DNA from: Flavobacterium aerium
GTDB lineage: Bacteria > Bacteroidota > Bacteroidia > Flavobacteriales > Flavobacteriaceae
DNA length: 64,000 nt
NCBI RefSeq assembly: GCF_030766725.1
Contig: NZ_JARQWR010000009.1
Span: 1 to 64,000, forward strand
Direction of reading: 5' to 3'
Shown here: one piece after another, positions 54,801 through 63,644 of the stretch
How the letters are laid out: the number at the start of each line of letters is the position of its first letter
Numbering within the stretch: position 1 is the stretch's first letter
The notes under the pieces: model-generated
Told to the model about the DNA's origin: nothing
Databases searched by the model: none
Seen by the model: the letters and a program-made list of their open reading frames with translations, nothing else
Program-made: the position numbers and the translations under genes

Positions 54801-57352
54801 AAAAAGCTACAATTTCATTCCCATCAAGTGTAGGAGGGAGAGCATTGGTATCGATTGAAAATGGATCTCAGGTTTTAGAATCACTATGGGTAACCACTAA
54901 AAAAGGAGAAACACAAGTCGAAGTGCCTATTACAGCGAAAATGGCACCAAACGTTTATTTTTATATTACTTTATTACAACCACACGCTTCTACATTAAAC
55001 GATTCGCCAATAAGAATGTACGGTATTCTGCCAATTGAAGTAGAAGATAAAAACACAATATTATCACCAGTTATCACAATGCCCGATGTTTTACGTCCAG
55101 AGCAAACAGTGAATATTAATGTAAAAGAAAAAACAGGCAAAGCAATGACATATACCATTGCGATTGTAGATGATGGACTATTAGACTTAACCCGATTTAA
55201 AACACCAAATGCATGGAATGAGTTTTATTCTCGTGAAGCATTAGGAGTTCGTACATGGGATATTTATGACGATGTAATTGGAGCGTATGGCGGAAAAGTA
55301 AATCAGATTTTTAGTATTGGAGGTGATGAAGATTTAGGCGGAGGACAAGCCAAAAAAGCCAATCGCTTTAAACCGATGGTTGTTTATTTAGGGCCATTTT
55401 CTTTGGATAAGAATCAAAATAAAACACATAAGATTAAAATACCAAAATATGTAGGATCAGTAAGAACGATGGTAGTTGCAGGAAATGCTAAAACCAGTGC
55501 TTATGGAAATGCAGAAAAAACAACTCCAGTTCGTAATCCATTGATGGTATTAGCTTCATTACCAAGAAAGATATCACCTTCGGAAAAAGTAACCCTGCCG
55601 ATCACTGTCTTTGCAATGGAAAAACAAGTTAAAAACGTTTCCATCCAATTGAAAACAAGCAAAGGATTGAAAATAGTAGGAAGTGCAATGCAGAATTTGA
55701 CATTTCCGCAACCAGATGAGCAGATGGCCTACTATGAATTAGAAGTAGGAAATCTTACGGGAATAGCAAAAGTAGAAGTAATTGCAACCTCAGGAAAAGA
55801 AAAAGCTTCTTATGAGGTAGAAATAGATGTTATTAATCCAAATCCTGTTACACAATTGTATAAAGATGTGGTGTTAGAACCGAATGCATCACAAACCATA
55901 ACATGGGAAACCTTTGGAGTATCAGGAAGTAATAAAGCGCGATTAGAAGTATCTTCTTTCCCTTCAATAGATTTCAATAAGAGATTAGACTATTTAATTC
56001 AGTATCCACATGGATGTTTAGAACAAGTGACTTCAGGAGTATTCCCACAGTTATATATTGCGGACATTGCCGATATTGATGCGAAACGCAAACAAGATAT
56101 CCAAAGAAATGTAACGGAAGGAATTAAAAAGTTAAGTGGTTATCAAATCTCATCGGGAGGATTTGCGTACTGGCCAGGAAATCCAATTGCCGATGATTGG
56201 GCAACCTCTTATGCTGGACACTTCCTATTAGAGGCAGAGAAAAAAGGATATGTTTTGCCAATTAACTTTAAAAATTCATGGTTGGCACTTCAAAAGAAAG
56301 CAGCAAAAGAATGGCGTTTCTTTCCTAAATATGGAAATGACTTAGCACAAGCCTATAGATTGTATACTTTGGCATTGGCAGCAGCGCCAGATTTATCTTC
56401 AATGAACCGTTTAAGAGAAACTGCTGGGATATCTAATGAAGCTAAGTTGAGATTAGCTGTAGCGTATGCACTTGCAGGACAGAAGAAAGCAGGAATAGCA
56501 TTGTTGAATACTAGTAAAATTGATCCAGAGAATTCAAATTATAGCTATTACTACTATGGATCCAGTGAACGCAATAGAGCAATGATTTTAGAAACATTAC
56601 TTTTATTAGATCAAAAAGCAACTGCATTTACAATGGCAAATAAGGTAGCAAAAGATTTATCAGACAATAGATGGATGAGCACACAGACAACCGCTTATTG
56701 TTTATATTCAATGTCCAAATTTGCAAAATTAAACGGAGGACAAGGAATAGATATTCAATACACATCGAATGAGAAAAAACAACTTGTTCAAACATCAAAA
56801 GCATTTGCTGATCGAAAATTGGATATAAAACAAGGACAAAATAGTATTACGATAACAAACAATAAAAAGAATACTATTTACGTAAAAGTATTGAACAGTG
56901 GTATTCTACCAGTAGGTCAAGAACAAGCTGTACAAAACAATATAAATGCAACGATACAGTTTAAAGATAGAAAGGGTAATACAATTAATGTGAAATCATT
57001 AGTACAAGGAACAGAATTTGTTACGGAAGTAACAATCCAGAATACTAGTTTAGAATATGTGGCTAATGTTGCATTAACACAAATACTACCATCAGGATGG
57101 GAGATTGTAAATACCCGATTTACGGATTATGGAGATTCCTCCGACAGTAATGCCGATTATATTGATATTCGCGATGATAGAACAAATTTTTACTTTGGAC
57201 TAAAATCCAATGAAAAGAGAGTATTTAAAATCCTATTAAATGCATCATATCTGGGAAGCTACTATTTACCAGGAGTCCAATGTGAAGCAATGTATGATAA
57301 CTCCTATATCGCCCGTACAAAAGGAGAATGGGTTAGTGTAATAAAAGAATAA
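51827..57352 (+). CDS. Bacterial alpha-2-macroglobulin lipoprotein
   Basis: 1841 residues with lipobox LIIQSC (Cys19). Order: N-terminal MG domains, an acidic Tyr/Asp-rich insert around 450-500, MG domains with GYMYGERGVWRPGDTLYISF, bait-region part, then the thioester domain with YPHGCLEQ (Cys1397 to Gln1400) and a helical toroid. It should trap invading proteases in the periplasm. In many bacteria this gene is paired with pbpC, and here pbpC is three genes on, so the repair pairing with PBP1C is kept. Longer than the E. coli protein by ~190 residues. Confidence 0.93.
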   Translation: MKSRKLALLLITLLIIQSCNKRKSAQEFNSDFSLYKEYIANFTSGLLSSESDIRVVLAYEKGDWKPNQELDKSLFTIDPSIDGKVVALSNNTIAFQPKKPLKQDTEYHVTLHLGKLIKTKSELSKFNFTVKTLKQDFLVETQDLQSYNKQWQYLNTTLKTNDNMDLATAKKLLTVEQNGKKLNLKFDQNLNSKTEFKFVIDSIQRLTSDSTLKISWDGKPFDIDEKGSMDFEIPGQNNFKIIKVDVIDNGEQVVWINFSDPLKKEQDLKGLVAVETATNLRYITDGNVLKVFFEKPLAGELLVEIFQGIENIDGGKLKETYAEKKLFEQIKPSIRFVKNGTILPSSSNLKVNFEAANLKAVDVKIYKIFQNNILQFLQDNSINGNYNLRRVALPVAKKTLQLTENRMSDYSKWNAYALDIASLIKPEPGAIYRIEFSFKKSYSLFKCDTTDTTEETNNVEEETDEVVDDENYDDDYYGEDEYRYYSDYDWRQEDNPCNNSYYYNKKIATNILATDLGVIAKKGENNSYFFAVNDIVTTEPVADANIDIYNYQQQKLASFTTNKDGIATFDLDKKAFFAVVTKGVNSTYIKLDEGLSQSLSNFDVAGNELQKGLKGYMYGERGVWRPGDTLYISFILNDIASKLPTSHPIKFRLSDPRGKVVYQTVQNYTPQNHYKFAFATNQDAPTGNWEAVVSVGGAQFYKNIKIETIKPNRLKIKNNLSTTVLSASKPNTGNIEVTWLHGAIAKDLKIEVQAKFSQQVTTFKGFDKYVFDDPSRKFNTEEINIFSGKVDDHGKATITVQPKLTGQAPGMLKASFITKVYENGGDFSTDVIGTSYSPYQTYVGIKSQEPNKYGMLETGKINRFDIVTVDENGRPKSVKNLEVKVYKVDWRWWWDATNDNLSNYNASSTNVAVHTYKVDTDQNGKANVQFKVEDDLWGRYLIRVADLTGGHAAGQTVLIDWPIWSGKTKNTDAATANMLVFSTDKKKYDVGEKATISFPSSVGGRALVSIENGSQVLESLWVTTKKGETQVEVPITAKMAPNVYFYITLLQPHASTLNDSPIRMYGILPIEVEDKNTILSPVITMPDVLRPEQTVNINVKEKTGKAMTYTIAIVDDGLLDLTRFKTPNAWNEFYSREALGVRTWDIYDDVIGAYGGKVNQIFSIGGDEDLGGGQAKKANRFKPMVVYLGPFSLDKNQNKTHKIKIPKYVGSVRTMVVAGNAKTSAYGNAEKTTPVRNPLMVLASLPRKISPSEKVTLPITVFAMEKQVKNVSIQLKTSKGLKIVGSAMQNLTFPQPDEQMAYYELEVGNLTGIAKVEVIATSGKEKASYEVEIDVINPNPVTQLYKDVVLEPNASQTITWETFGVSGSNKARLEVSSFPSIDFNKRLDYLIQYPHGCLEQVTSGVFPQLYIADIADIDAKRKQDIQRNVTEGIKKLSGYQISSGGFAYWPGNPIADDWATSYAGHFLLEAEKKGYVLPINFKNSWLALQKKAAKEWRFFPKYGNDLAQAYRLYTLALAAAPDLSSMNRLRETAGISNEAKLRLAVAYALAGQKKAGIALLNTSKIDPENSNYSYYYYGSSERNRAMILETLLLLDQKATAFTMANKVAKDLSDNRWMSTQTTAYCLYSMSKFAKLNGGQGIDIQYTSNEKKQLVQTSKAFADRKLDIKQGQNSITITNNKKNTIYVKVLNSGILPVGQEQAVQNNINATIQFKDRKGNTINVKSLVQGTEFVTEVTIQNTSLEYVANVALTQILPSGWEIVNTRFTDYGDSSDSNADYIDIRDDRTNFYFGLKSNEKRVFKILLNASYLGSYYLPGVQCEAMYDNSYIARTKGEWVSVIKE

Positions 57353-57370
57353 TTATTTAAAAAATAAGAT

Positions 57371-57571
57371 ATGAAAGCTAGAGACTTAAGAGAAAGTTTA
57401 ATCGAACAAATTAATAGTGCTGATGATAAACTGCTACAGGAAATTAAAGCAATCATAGAACAGTACCATAAAAATAATGAGGCAGAATTAATCAATGATG
57501 ATTTGGCGAACAGACGTTTTTATAATGGAGAAGAAGTGGGTGATATTATAAAAAAATGGACAATAGATTAA
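57371..57571 (+). CDS. Small antitoxin-like protein
   Basis: 66 residues. The N-terminal half (MKARDLRESLIEQINSADDK) resembles helical antitoxins of Bacteroidota RelB-like type, but the C-terminus lacks the usual tail. It begins 18 bases after the macroglobulin stop and overlaps the next small gene by 16 bases. No toxin is visible next to it. Confidence 0.5.
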   Translation: MKARDLRESLIEQINSADDKLLQEIKAIIEQYHKNNEAELINDDLANRRFYNGEEVGDIIKKWTID

Positions 57572-57795
57572 GAATGGAAATACCTGATAGATTGACGCCC
57601 ATGCTTGTGGTTGCTATTCGTGATGCGGTAGAACGTCAAACTAAAAAGCTTGATACCGAAAATTTGGAGCACATGGAAGATGCAGAAGAGTATTTAGTAC
57701 AACTAGATCTCTTCTTTAATTATGTTAGGAAAGAATATAAGCAAATCGAAGAAGAGGTAGGTGTCTCTTTAGAAGATTTGCTTAAATTGCCATAA
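57556..57795 (+). CDS. Hypothetical small acidic protein
   Basis: 79 residues, acidic, helical, no signal peptide. It overlaps the preceding small gene by 16 bases in another frame, so the two are coupled. It does not resemble RelE/ParE toxins (no basic core). Function unknown. Confidence 0.5.
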   Translation: MDNRLRMEIPDRLTPMLVVAIRDAVERQTKKLDTENLEHMEDAEEYLVQLDLFFNYVRKEYKQIEEEVGVSLEDLLKLP

Positions 57796-57891
57796 GTATA
57801 ACAGACACTATTTCATGAGTATGGTCTATTACTTCGGGTAACAAGACATAAAACAAAAAGCTATTTTTTCAGGGTAAATTTCTATAGAACA

Positions 57892-60240
57892 ATGCATATA
57901 AAACGTTGGATTATCAATAATAAAATAAAATTCAGTATTGGATTATTATTGTTAATCACCTATTATTTTTGTTTGCCAAGAACCCTGTTTGAAGAACCCT
58001 ATTCTACAGTGATAGAAAGTAAACAAGGAGATTTATTAGCTGCAAAAATAGCCTTAGATGGACAGTGGCGCTTTCCGGCTCAGGACAGTGTTCCAGATAA
58101 GTTCAAACAATGCATAGTTTATTTTGAAGACCAGTATTTTTACAGACATCCTGGATTTAATCCAGCTGCAATGTATAACGCCTTTCGGCAAAATGCACGC
58201 GCAAATAAAGTAGTTCGAGGAGGAAGTACACTAACGCAACAAGTAATTCGATTATCTCGAAAAGGTAAAAACAGAACCTATTTTGAAAAAGTAATAGAAA
58301 TAATCCTTGCTACGCGATTAGAATTTCGATATTCTAAAAAAAAGATCATAGAACTATATGCCGCACATGCTCCCTATGGAGGGAATGTTGTAGGTTTAGA
58401 AATGGCATCATGGCGCTATTTTGGGGTGCAATCCCATCAATTATCATGGGCTGAAACAGCTACTCTAGCCGTTTTACCCAATGCGCCAAGTCTGATTTAT
58501 CCCGGTAAAAATCAAGAAATTTTAAGAGATAAAAGAGATCGATTACTTGAAAAACTATATAACGAAAAGGTGATTAATCAGATAACATATGAATTATCAA
58601 TCCAAGAACCGTTACCACAAAAACCTTTTACATTACCACAAATAGCTCCCCATTTATTAGACCGATTATCCAAAAAATATCGCGGAGAAAGAATAAAAAC
58701 AACCGTTGATATTGTGCTGCAAAACAGAGTAAATCAGATAGCTAAACAATATTACAACCAATACAAGCAAAATGAAGTTCATAATTTAGCAATTCTTGTG
58801 ATTGATGTAAAAACGCGTAATGTGATCAGTTATGTGGGAAATTCACCGACGGACAAATTGCACCAAAAAGATGTTGATATTATTCCAGCGCCTCGAAGTA
58901 CTGGCAGCATACTTAAGCCACTTCTATATGCAGGAATGCTAGATGATGGAGAATTATTGCCGAACACCTTGGTTCCTGATATACCAACGCAAATTGCTGG
59001 ATATACACCACAGAATTATAATTTGACATACGATGGGGCAGTTCCTGCTCATAGAGCATTATCGAGATCGTTGAACATTCCTTCCGTTTTGATGTTGAAA
59101 GATTATGGAGTAAACCGATTTTATGAAGAATTACAGAAATTTGGATTAAAGGATATCTCAAAGCAACCCAACCACTATGGATTATCCTTAATTTTAGGAG
59201 GAGCAGAATCTAATTTATGGGATTTGTGTCGTACGTATGCAAATCTTACGGGAACATTAAACTATTACAATGCAAATCCAGGGAAATACAGAACAAATGA
59301 ATTTACAGAATTAAATCTTTTTGCAAAAGAAAAAGTAAATTTTGGAAAAGAAAAATACCAAAAAAATACTTTAGGAGCAGGATCAATCTGGTTAACCTAT
59401 AAAGCAATGAAGGAAGTAAACCGACCAGAAGGAGATGAAGCTTGGCGTTTTTATGATTCTTCCTTAGAGATTGCATGGAAAACAGGAACGAGTTTTGGAA
59501 ATAGAGACGCTTGGGCGATAGGAACTACAGCGAACTATGTTGTAGGTGTTTGGGTAGGAAATGCGACGGGAGAAGGAAGACCTACGCTTACAGGAGTTAG
59601 TAGCGCAGCACCAATTATGTTTGATATCTTTAATACTTTGCCAAGATCGAATTGGTTTCAGACACCTTTGAATAATTTAGAAGAAGCAGAGGTATGTCGA
59701 CTAAGCGGATACTTAGCGCAAGCGAATTGTCCTAAAATTACACAATTAGTTCCTGTTAATGGAAAACGAACGTCAATCTGTCCATACCATAAAGAAATAC
59801 ATTTAGACCCTACAGAGAAGTTTAGAGTCAATAGTAATTGTGAGAATATAGAAAATATAATTACAAAATCATGGTTCGTTTTACCGCCAGTGATGGAGTG
59901 GTATTATAAAAATCAGCACGTGGAATATAAAACACTTCCACCATTTCGTTCGGACTGTATCGGTAGTCAAACGGTAAGCATGGATTTTATTTATCCTAAA
60001 GAAAACAGTAAAATCTATTTAACAAAAGGATTTGATAGCCAGGTTCAATCGGTTGTTTTAAAAGTAGCGAGTAATAATAAAGATGCAAGCTTATTTTGGT
60101 ATATCAATAGTACTTATTTAGGCACTACACAAACCTTTCATGAAATGCCAATTAATGTAAAAACAGGCGTTTACTATATCACGGTAATGGATGAAATGGG
60201 CAATGAGATAAAAAGAAAAATGGAAATAGTACGGGAATAA
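57892..60240 (+). CDS. pbpC: Penicillin-binding protein 1C
   Basis: 782 residues: N-terminal membrane anchor (about 13-30), glycosyltransferase 51 domain (EDQYFYRHPGFNPAAMYNAF, GGSTLTQQV), transpeptidase domain with SILK in RSTGSILKPLLY (catalytic Ser) and KTGTSFGNRDAW, then the C-terminal BiPBP_C-like domain. It polymerises and links peptidoglycan. Its nearness to the alpha-2-macroglobulin gene is a known pairing. Confidence 0.93.
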   Translation: MHIKRWIINNKIKFSIGLLLLITYYFCLPRTLFEEPYSTVIESKQGDLLAAKIALDGQWRFPAQDSVPDKFKQCIVYFEDQYFYRHPGFNPAAMYNAFRQNARANKVVRGGSTLTQQVIRLSRKGKNRTYFEKVIEIILATRLEFRYSKKKIIELYAAHAPYGGNVVGLEMASWRYFGVQSHQLSWAETATLAVLPNAPSLIYPGKNQEILRDKRDRLLEKLYNEKVINQITYELSIQEPLPQKPFTLPQIAPHLLDRLSKKYRGERIKTTVDIVLQNRVNQIAKQYYNQYKQNEVHNLAILVIDVKTRNVISYVGNSPTDKLHQKDVDIIPAPRSTGSILKPLLYAGMLDDGELLPNTLVPDIPTQIAGYTPQNYNLTYDGAVPAHRALSRSLNIPSVLMLKDYGVNRFYEELQKFGLKDISKQPNHYGLSLILGGAESNLWDLCRTYANLTGTLNYYNANPGKYRTNEFTELNLFAKEKVNFGKEKYQKNTLGAGSIWLTYKAMKEVNRPEGDEAWRFYDSSLEIAWKTGTSFGNRDAWAIGTTANYVVGVWVGNATGEGRPTLTGVSSAAPIMFDIFNTLPRSNWFQTPLNNLEEAEVCRLSGYLAQANCPKITQLVPVNGKRTSICPYHKEIHLDPTEKFRVNSNCENIENIITKSWFVLPPVMEWYYKNQHVEYKTLPPFRSDCIGSQTVSMDFIYPKENSKIYLTKGFDSQVQSVVLKVASNNKDASLFWYINSTYLGTTQTFHEMPINVKTGVYYITVMDEMGNEIKRKMEIVRE

Positions 60241-60268
60241 GTTATTTGCAAACGAGATTTTAAAGCAT

Positions 60269-60301
60269 AAAAAAAACGCCTCAAGTAATTGAGGCGTTTT
60301 T
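60269..60301. terminator. Bidirectional terminator
   Basis: Stem AACGCCTCAA/TTGAGGCGTT with GTAA loop, A run before and T run after, between the convergent pbpC and rng. Confidence 0.92.
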
Positions 60302-60304
60302 GAT

Positions 60305-61849
60305 TTATTCTTTTATAGCATTTCCTGTTTTATCATAGAAATGATATTCTAAGTACGTGTAAGCGTCACGAGGTATAATTTTCACCCATTTTTTATGTTC
60401 AAAAAACCACTTTGAACGTAATGATGGAAAACCTTTTGTAAGGTATGCAGCCACAAACGGATGTACATTAAGTACGATACTTTTGTGAGTCTTGATAATT
60501 CTTTCTAAGTCAGAAGCAATTTTATCGATAATCAAGATCGGAGCTTCAATTGCCCCATTTTCATTGTTGGGATCCTCTTCTCTTGTTTCAATATTAACTT
60601 CTGGTCTTACTCTTTGTCTTGTAATTTGGATTAAACCAAACTTACTAGGAGGCAAGATTTTATGTTTTGCTTTGTCATCGCTCATTTCTTCTTTTAAGAA
60701 ATCATATAGAACTCGTCTATTATCAGGATTTGACATATCGATAAAATCAACAACTATAATACCACCCATATCTCTCAATCGCAATTGTCTTGCAATTTCA
60801 GCGGCGGCAATCATATTTACTTCTAAGGCAGTATCCTCTTGGTTTTGAGCTTTATTAGAACGGTTACCACTGTTTACATCAATTACGTGTAATGCTTCGG
60901 TGTGTTCTATGATAAGGTATGCACCTTTGCTCATCGATACTGTTTTTCCAAAAGAAGTTTTGATTTGTCTTTCAATGTTATATTTCTCGAAAATAGGTAA
61001 GTTGTTCGATTGATAAAACTTAACAATGGATTCCTTTGAAGGCGCTATTTCTTGCAAATAGTCCTTTGTTTGATAATACAATTCCTCATCATCGATGTGA
61101 ATGCCACTAAAAGTGTCATTGAAAACATCTCTTAATATTGAAGAAGCTCGGTTAAGCTCTCCCAATACTTTTGAAGGATGATGTGCTGTTGGAATTTTTT
61201 TACACATTCCTGACCATCGGTCAAGTAAGTTTTGTAAGTCTTTGTCTAGTTCAGCTACTTTTTTGCCTTCTGCTACTGTGCGAACAATAACACCAAATCC
61301 TTTTGGTCTAATCGATTGCACGAGTCTTTTTAAACGTTCTTTTTCTTCTTTAGATTCTATTTTTTGAGAAATAGAAATTCGATCGGAAAAAGGAACAAGA
61401 ACAATATATCGGCCGGCAAGAGAAAGCTCAGAGCTAATTCTAGGGCCTTTTGTAGATATAGGTTCTTTAACGACTTGTACTAAAATTGATTGATTTGCAT
61501 TGATAACATCAGTGATGATACCATCTTTATCAATCTCTTTCTCAAAAGGGAAATTTTTTAGGGTGAAATCTTTTATTTTACCTGCGCTTACAAGTTTTAT
61601 GAATTTCAACGAAGAAGTTAGATTAGGACCTAAATCATGATAATGTAAAAAGGCATCTTTTTCAAAGCCTACATTTACAAAAGCGGCGTTTAGACCAGCA
61701 ACAGGTTTCCTGATTTTGGCGATAAAAATATCCCCTACTTGGAAGTTGCTTTTTTCTTCTTCTTTGTGTAATTCAATTAGTTTTCCATCTTTTAATAAGG
61801 CAAAATCTACGGCTTCGGAACTAGATCTGATGATTAATTCTTTATTCAC
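60305..61849 (-). CDS. rng: Ribonuclease G/E family endoribonuclease
   Basis: 514 residues from GTG 61849: the family begins (V/M)NKELIIRSSSEAVDFALL, so the longer frame to 61897 is extra. S1-like domain (GDIFIAKIRKPVAGLNAAFV), then the catalytic domain with Asp ligands in HVIDVNSG and GGIIVVDFIDM. It processes rRNA and turns over mRNA. The 5' leader contains ATACAT-TCAC-ATGTAT (61865-61880). Confidence 0.9.
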   Translation of the reverse strand: MNKELIIRSSSEAVDFALLKDGKLIELHKEEEKSNFQVGDIFIAKIRKPVAGLNAAFVNVGFEKDAFLHYHDLGPNLTSSLKFIKLVSAGKIKDFTLKNFPFEKEIDKDGIITDVINANQSILVQVVKEPISTKGPRISSELSLAGRYIVLVPFSDRISISQKIESKEEKERLKRLVQSIRPKGFGVIVRTVAEGKKVAELDKDLQNLLDRWSGMCKKIPTAHHPSKVLGELNRASSILRDVFNDTFSGIHIDDEELYYQTKDYLQEIAPSKESIVKFYQSNNLPIFEKYNIERQIKTSFGKTVSMSKGAYLIIEHTEALHVIDVNSGNRSNKAQNQEDTALEVNMIAAAEIARQLRLRDMGGIIVVDFIDMSNPDNRRVLYDFLKEEMSDDKAKHKILPPSKFGLIQITRQRVRPEVNIETREEDPNNENGAIEAPILIIDKIASDLERIIKTHKSIVLNVHPFVAAYLTKGFPSLRSKWFFEHKKWVKIIPRDAYTYLEYHFYDKTGNAIKE

Positions 61850-61983
61850 GCTGCAAATTTTTATCCATACATTCACATGTATAGATGGATTAAACAATAT
61901 TTTTACAGGTATTGAACCCGGTGAAATACTTTACTATCAAGGATTGATAATAATTGTTGTATTTCAATTTCAAAGAACTGTAT

Positions 61984-62019
61984 GAAAAAAAGAAAAAGTA
62001 GTATTAAACTACTTTTTCT
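61984..62019 (-). terminator. Terminator after HU and the 30-residue gene
   Basis: Perfect 12-bp stem AGAAAAAGTAGT/ACTACTTTTTCT (61991-62002 with 62008-62019), 5-base loop, T run on the minus strand. It overlaps the stop codon of the small gene. Confidence 0.85.
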
Positions 62020-62101
62020 TCTTGTGACGGTTAGCTCTCGCTCTTTTCTTACGCTTGTGCGTAGCTACCTTATGTCTTTTTCTTTTTTTACCACTTGGCA
62101 T
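62009..62101 (-). CDS. 30-residue highly basic protein, ribosomal-type
   Basis: Starts ATG at 62101 and ends at TAG 62009-62011. It reads MPSGKKRKRHKVATHKRKKR and then ARANRHKKKK: Lys, Arg and His make most of it. It is too short for usual gene finders. A protein of this sequence is conserved in Bacteroidota beside rng, from memory. Such composition fits rRNA binding; Flavobacterium ribosomes are reported to contain an extra small protein (bL38), and this might be it or an analogue, but I cannot confirm that. It lies 26 bases after HU and shares its terminator. Confidence 0.8.
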   Translation of the reverse strand: MPSGKKRKRHKVATHKRKKRARANRHKKKK

Positions 62102-62127
62102 AACTTATTGGTTTTGTGATTAATAAA

Positions 62128-62424
62128 TTAGTTTACTTTTGTTTCTGTATTAGTTTTCACTCCCTCAACAAATACTTTTGCAGGTTTAAATGCAGGAATG
62201 TTGTGAGCAGGAATTTTAATAGTAGTATTTTTTGAAATATTTCTACCCGTTTTTTCAGCTCTAGTTTTAATAATAAAACTTCCGAATCCTCTTAAATAAA
62301 CATTGTCTCCAGTTTCTAAAGAGTTTTTAACTTCGTCCATGAAAGATTCAACGGTTGCCTGTACATCTCCTTTTTCTAGACCTAATTTTTCCGAAATTTT
62401 TGCTACGATATCTGCTTTCGTCAT
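62128..62424 (-). CDS. HU-family DNA-binding protein
   Basis: 98 residues with the HU/IHF fold: MTKADIVAKISEKLGL start, RGFGSFIIKTRAEKTGRNIS and the beta arm IPAHNIPAFKPAKVF. It compacts DNA. A promoter with both boxes lies 42 bases upstream. The C-terminal tail TNTETKVN is short. Confidence 0.92.
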   Translation of the reverse strand: MTKADIVAKISEKLGLEKGDVQATVESFMDEVKNSLETGDNVYLRGFGSFIIKTRAEKTGRNISKNTTIKIPAHNIPAFKPAKVFVEGVKTNTETKVN

Positions 62425-62466
62425 TTTCTTTCTTATTTATAATGATGTAATTTTTTTTTGAGCAGG

Positions 62467-62498
62467 CAAATATATGAATTAAAAAAACAATATTTCAA
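62467..62498 (-). promoter_or_regulatory. Promoter of the HU gene
   Basis: Minus strand: TTG (62498-62496), 21-base spacer, TATATTTG (62474-62467). Leader to the HU start about 37 bases. Confidence 0.7.
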
Positions 62499-62532
62499 CC
62501 TTAAATGATTAAAATTTAATAACATAAACTTT

Positions 62533-62540
62533 TATTTTTG
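62533..62540 (+). promoter_or_regulatory. -7 box of mutY
   Basis: TATTTTTG, 17 bases before ATG 62558. No TTG in the expected window. Confidence 0.4.
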
Positions 62541-62557
62541 TTAACCAATTTATAATC

Positions 62558-63601
62558 ATGAGTTTTACTAAAATATTAATACAGTGGTATTTACATAATA
62601 AAAGAGATTTACCATGGCGAAAAACACAAGATCCTTATGCAATTTGGTTGTCAGAAATCATACTTCAACAGACTCGAGTAGCGCAAGGAATGCCTTATTT
62701 TTTCGCTTTTTTAGATACTTTTCCAACAGTTTTTGATTTAGCAAATGCCTCTGAACAACAAGTTTTAAAATTATGGCAAGGTTTAGGGTACTATTCGAGA
62801 GCTCAAAACCTACATAAAACAGCTCAATATATTGCGTCAGATTTGAATGGAGTTTTTCCAAATAACTATAATGATCTCTTAACACTTAAAGGTGTTGGGG
62901 AATATACTGCTGCTGCAATAGCTTCTTTTTGTTATAATGAACCCGTTCCAGTAGTAGATGGTAATGTTTTTAGAGTATTGTCTCGTTATTATGATATTGA
63001 AACCGATATCGCTTCAAATGGTGCCAAGAAAGAATTCAAAGCACTAGCGTATGAGATAATGCCTTTTGATAATCCTGCTATTTTTAATCAGGCATTAATG
63101 GAGTTTGGCGCCTTACAATGTGTGCCAAAAAGTCCAAATTGTCCAGTATGCGTGATGAATGATAGTTGTGTTGCCCTGCAAAAGAAAAAGGTTGATATGC
63201 TTCCTGTGAAATTGAAGAAAACACTTGTAAGAGATCGATTTCTGAATTATATAATCTTTATAGATGAAGACAATCATACGCAGATACAACAACGCACTGC
63301 AAAAGGGATATGGCATAATCTGTATGAGTTTCCTTTAATTGAAACAGAAAAAGCAGAATCGGAAGACTTTATTGAGGATAAAATTAACGAACAATTTTCT
63401 GCTGTTTTTGATTTGAAGACTATCACGCTAATAAATACGGGGAATGTAAACCATAAGTTATCACATCAAAATCTGAACATTAAATTTTGGAATGTGGAAA
63501 TTAAAGGTAAAATAGAAAAAGGAATCAATTATGATGCATTAATAACATATCCTTTCCCTATAGTATTGTATAATTTTATTGAAAAGCAGTGGCCACAGTA
63601 A
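62558..63601 (+). CDS. mutY: A/G-specific adenine glycosylase
   Basis: 347 residues. Catalytic region SEIILQQTRV and helix-hairpin-helix LKGVGEYTAAAIASFCYNEP (split) with VVDGNVFRVLSRY, then the [4Fe-4S] loop C-x6-C-x2-C-x5-C (CVPKSPNCPVCVMNDSC). C-terminal NUDIX-like domain recognises 8-oxoG. It removes A opposite 8-oxoG. ssb follows 43 bases downstream. Confidence 0.95.
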   Translation: MSFTKILIQWYLHNKRDLPWRKTQDPYAIWLSEIILQQTRVAQGMPYFFAFLDTFPTVFDLANASEQQVLKLWQGLGYYSRAQNLHKTAQYIASDLNGVFPNNYNDLLTLKGVGEYTAAAIASFCYNEPVPVVDGNVFRVLSRYYDIETDIASNGAKKEFKALAYEIMPFDNPAIFNQALMEFGALQCVPKSPNCPVCVMNDSCVALQKKKVDMLPVKLKKTLVRDRFLNYIIFIDEDNHTQIQQRTAKGIWHNLYEFPLIETEKAESEDFIEDKINEQFSAVFDLKTITLINTGNVNHKLSHQNLNIKFWNVEIKGKIEKGINYDALITYPFPIVLYNFIEKQWPQ

Positions 63602-63614
63602 CTGAAAAAAATAG

Positions 63615-63622
63615 TATATTTG
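63615..63622 (+). promoter_or_regulatory. -7 box of ssb
   Basis: TATATTTG, 22 bases before the ssb ATG. No TTG in the expected window. Confidence 0.4.
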
Positions 63623-63644
63623 GTAATAGATAAAAAAACAGATT

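Noticed and set aside
61865..61880. ATACAT-TCAC-ATGTAT palindrome as an operator of rng
   Set aside because: It is only 16 bases before the GTG start in an AT-rich leader; such palindromes arise by chance and there is no other support.
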